Below are positions 62,087 to 64,000 of a DNA stretch of 64,000 nucleotides, piece by piece (within the stretch, counting starts at the first letter, position 1; each line of letters starts with the position of its first letter). The stretch comes from Pseudomonas sp. W4I3. GTDB lineage: Bacteria; Pseudomonadota; Gammaproteobacteria; Pseudomonadales; Pseudomonadaceae. The notes below the pieces were generated by a model, which was not told where the DNA came from, did no database searches, and saw only the letters and a list, made by a program, of their open reading frames with translations. The position numbers and the translations under genes are program-made. The stretch spans positions 2,813,501 to 2,877,500 of the forward strand of contig NZ_JAUSXS010000001.1 of assembly GCF_030816195.1 (NCBI RefSeq), written 5' to 3'.

Positions 62087-62109
62087 TTGAACCGTGTTCA
62101 GGCTGAAGA

Positions 62110-63428
<1,319 letters not shown>

Positions 63429-63451
63429 GGGGTCTGCTCTGAATGTAGCGG

Positions 63452-63841
63452 TTAACTGGAGGCCTCGGCATCGGCTTCGGCGAAGGCTTCACGGGCCAGC
63501 CGGAAGCTGTCCACGGCAGCGGGAACCCCGCAATAAATGCCGACCTGAAGCAAAATTTCGCGTATTTGTTCACGACTCAGCCCGTTGCGCAAGGCGCCGC
63601 GCACGTGCAGTTTGAGTTCGTGAGGCCGATTGAGGGCCGAAATCATTGCCAAGTTTATCATGCTGCGTTCCTTAAGCGACAAACCCTCCCGGCCCCACAC
63701 ATGGCCCCAGCAGTACTCGGTGACCATTTCCTGCAGTGGCCGGGTGAAGTCGTCGGCGTTGTCGATTGAACGCTGTACGTAGGCCTCACCCAGCACCTGA
63801 GTACGGATTTTCAGGCCTTGTGCATATTTGTCGTTGCTCAT
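63452..63841 (-). CDS. Carboxymuconolactone decarboxylase-family protein, PcaC-like
   Basis: This protein of 129 residues closely follows the PcaC pattern: YCWGHVWGREGLSLKERSMINLAMISALNRPHELKLHVRGALRNGLS and REILLQVGIYCGVPAAVDSFR. PcaC decarboxylates 4-carboxymuconolactone in protocatechuate breakdown; paralogues in other catabolic clusters have unassigned roles. No other pca genes are adjacent. GAGGAG precedes the ATG. It is in the same operon as the flavin reductase upstream. Confidence 0.87.
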   Translation of the reverse strand: MSNDKYAQGLKIRTQVLGEAYVQRSIDNADDFTRPLQEMVTEYCWGHVWGREGLSLKERSMINLAMISALNRPHELKLHVRGALRNGLSREQIREILLQVGIYCGVPAAVDSFRLAREAFAEADAEASS

Positions 63842-63854
63842 GGTTCAGCGCTCC

Positions 63855-64000
63855 TCAGGCCAGGGTCGGCAGTGGGCCCAGCTTGCCCTTGTGATAGATC
63901 ATCGGCGTGACCGGCTGCACGGGCAGGATCAGGTTCTTCACCGCGCCAACAATGATCGCGTGGTCACCGCCGTCGTATTCGCGCCACAACTCGCACTCGA
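63855..64000 (-). CDS. Flavin reductase, C-terminal fragment cut by the window edge
   Basis: The last 47 residues are readable, from ECELWREYDGGDHAIIVG to GKLGPLPTLA. They match the end of the flavin reductase at 52608 (ECELWREYEGGDHAIMVG...GKMGTLPVPA) closely. The gene continues beyond base 64000. It ends 13 bases before the PcaC-like gene and thus belongs to the GntR-containing operon. Confidence 0.88.
   Translation of the reverse strand, partial: ECELWREYDGGDHAIIVGAVKNLILPVQPVTPMIYHKGKLGPLPTLA

Overview
The window reads as the chromosome of a fluorescent Pseudomonas (P. fluorescens group). Coding sequence is GC-rich and dense. The genes include a cyo-type oxidase operon, PQQ glucose dehydrogenase with OprB, a xylose cluster, several Pseudomonas-type small DUF proteins, and at least three families of REP/REPIN palindromes (arms starting GTGGGAGGGGGCTTGC, GTAGGAGCGAGCTTGC and GGCGAGGGAGCTTGC). 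I see no rRNA, tRNA, CRISPR array or intact prophage.

Layout. 1-7 kb: a blue-light LOV hybrid histidine kinase, then cyoABCDE on the minus strand. 7-11.3 kb: an APC permease, a 0.78-kb inverted repeat, and a zinc alcohol dehydrogenase coupled to a SRPBCC protein. 11.4-28 kb: a block that looks like general-stress or stationary-phase genes: KGG-repeat proteins, a stand-alone ClpP-like protease, a diguanylate cyclase, small zinc-ribbon and DUF proteins in paralogous pairs, a CheB-CheR-PAS-kinase-receiver giant split by a frameshift, a YghA-type reductase, an M42 peptidase and a PncC-type protein. A candidate sRNA and a recurring CAACTAGCG motif lie in the same block. 28-32 kb: a periplasmic molybdenum hydroxylase with 2Fe-2S and triheme cytochrome subunits. 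32-38.5 kb: glucarate-type sugar-acid uptake and dehydration, an MmsA-type dehydrogenase and two LysR regulators. 38.7-39.3 kb: a small DUF3077/DUF6124-like gene behind a leader that matches the phage C4 antisense RNA design. 39.6-50 kb: xylFGH, xylA and xylR, then oprB and gcd. 50.2-51.4 kb: an IS3-family insertion that split a REPIN.

51.5-64 kb is the most interesting part. An FMNH2-dependent luciferase-type monooxygenase, two flavin reductases (the second runs off the window), an NCS1 permease, a polyamine-type ABC importer, a RibB with a degenerate second domain, a DUF1330 protein, a zinc-ribbon Nudix hydrolase resembling plant FAD pyrophosphatase, a PcaC-like protein and an FCD-type GntR regulator sit together. 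Four copies of one 16-bp sequence, TGGWATACCRTAATAY, lie in front of every transcription unit whose promoter region is inside the window. I infer one GntR regulon that imports and oxidises an unidentified, probably nitrogen-containing compound and carries its own FMN supply. A possible membrane-active toxin/immunity pair (54983-56352) is embedded in it.

Translation starts were chosen from ribosome-binding sites and overlaps, and functions from recognisable motifs. No database search was possible.
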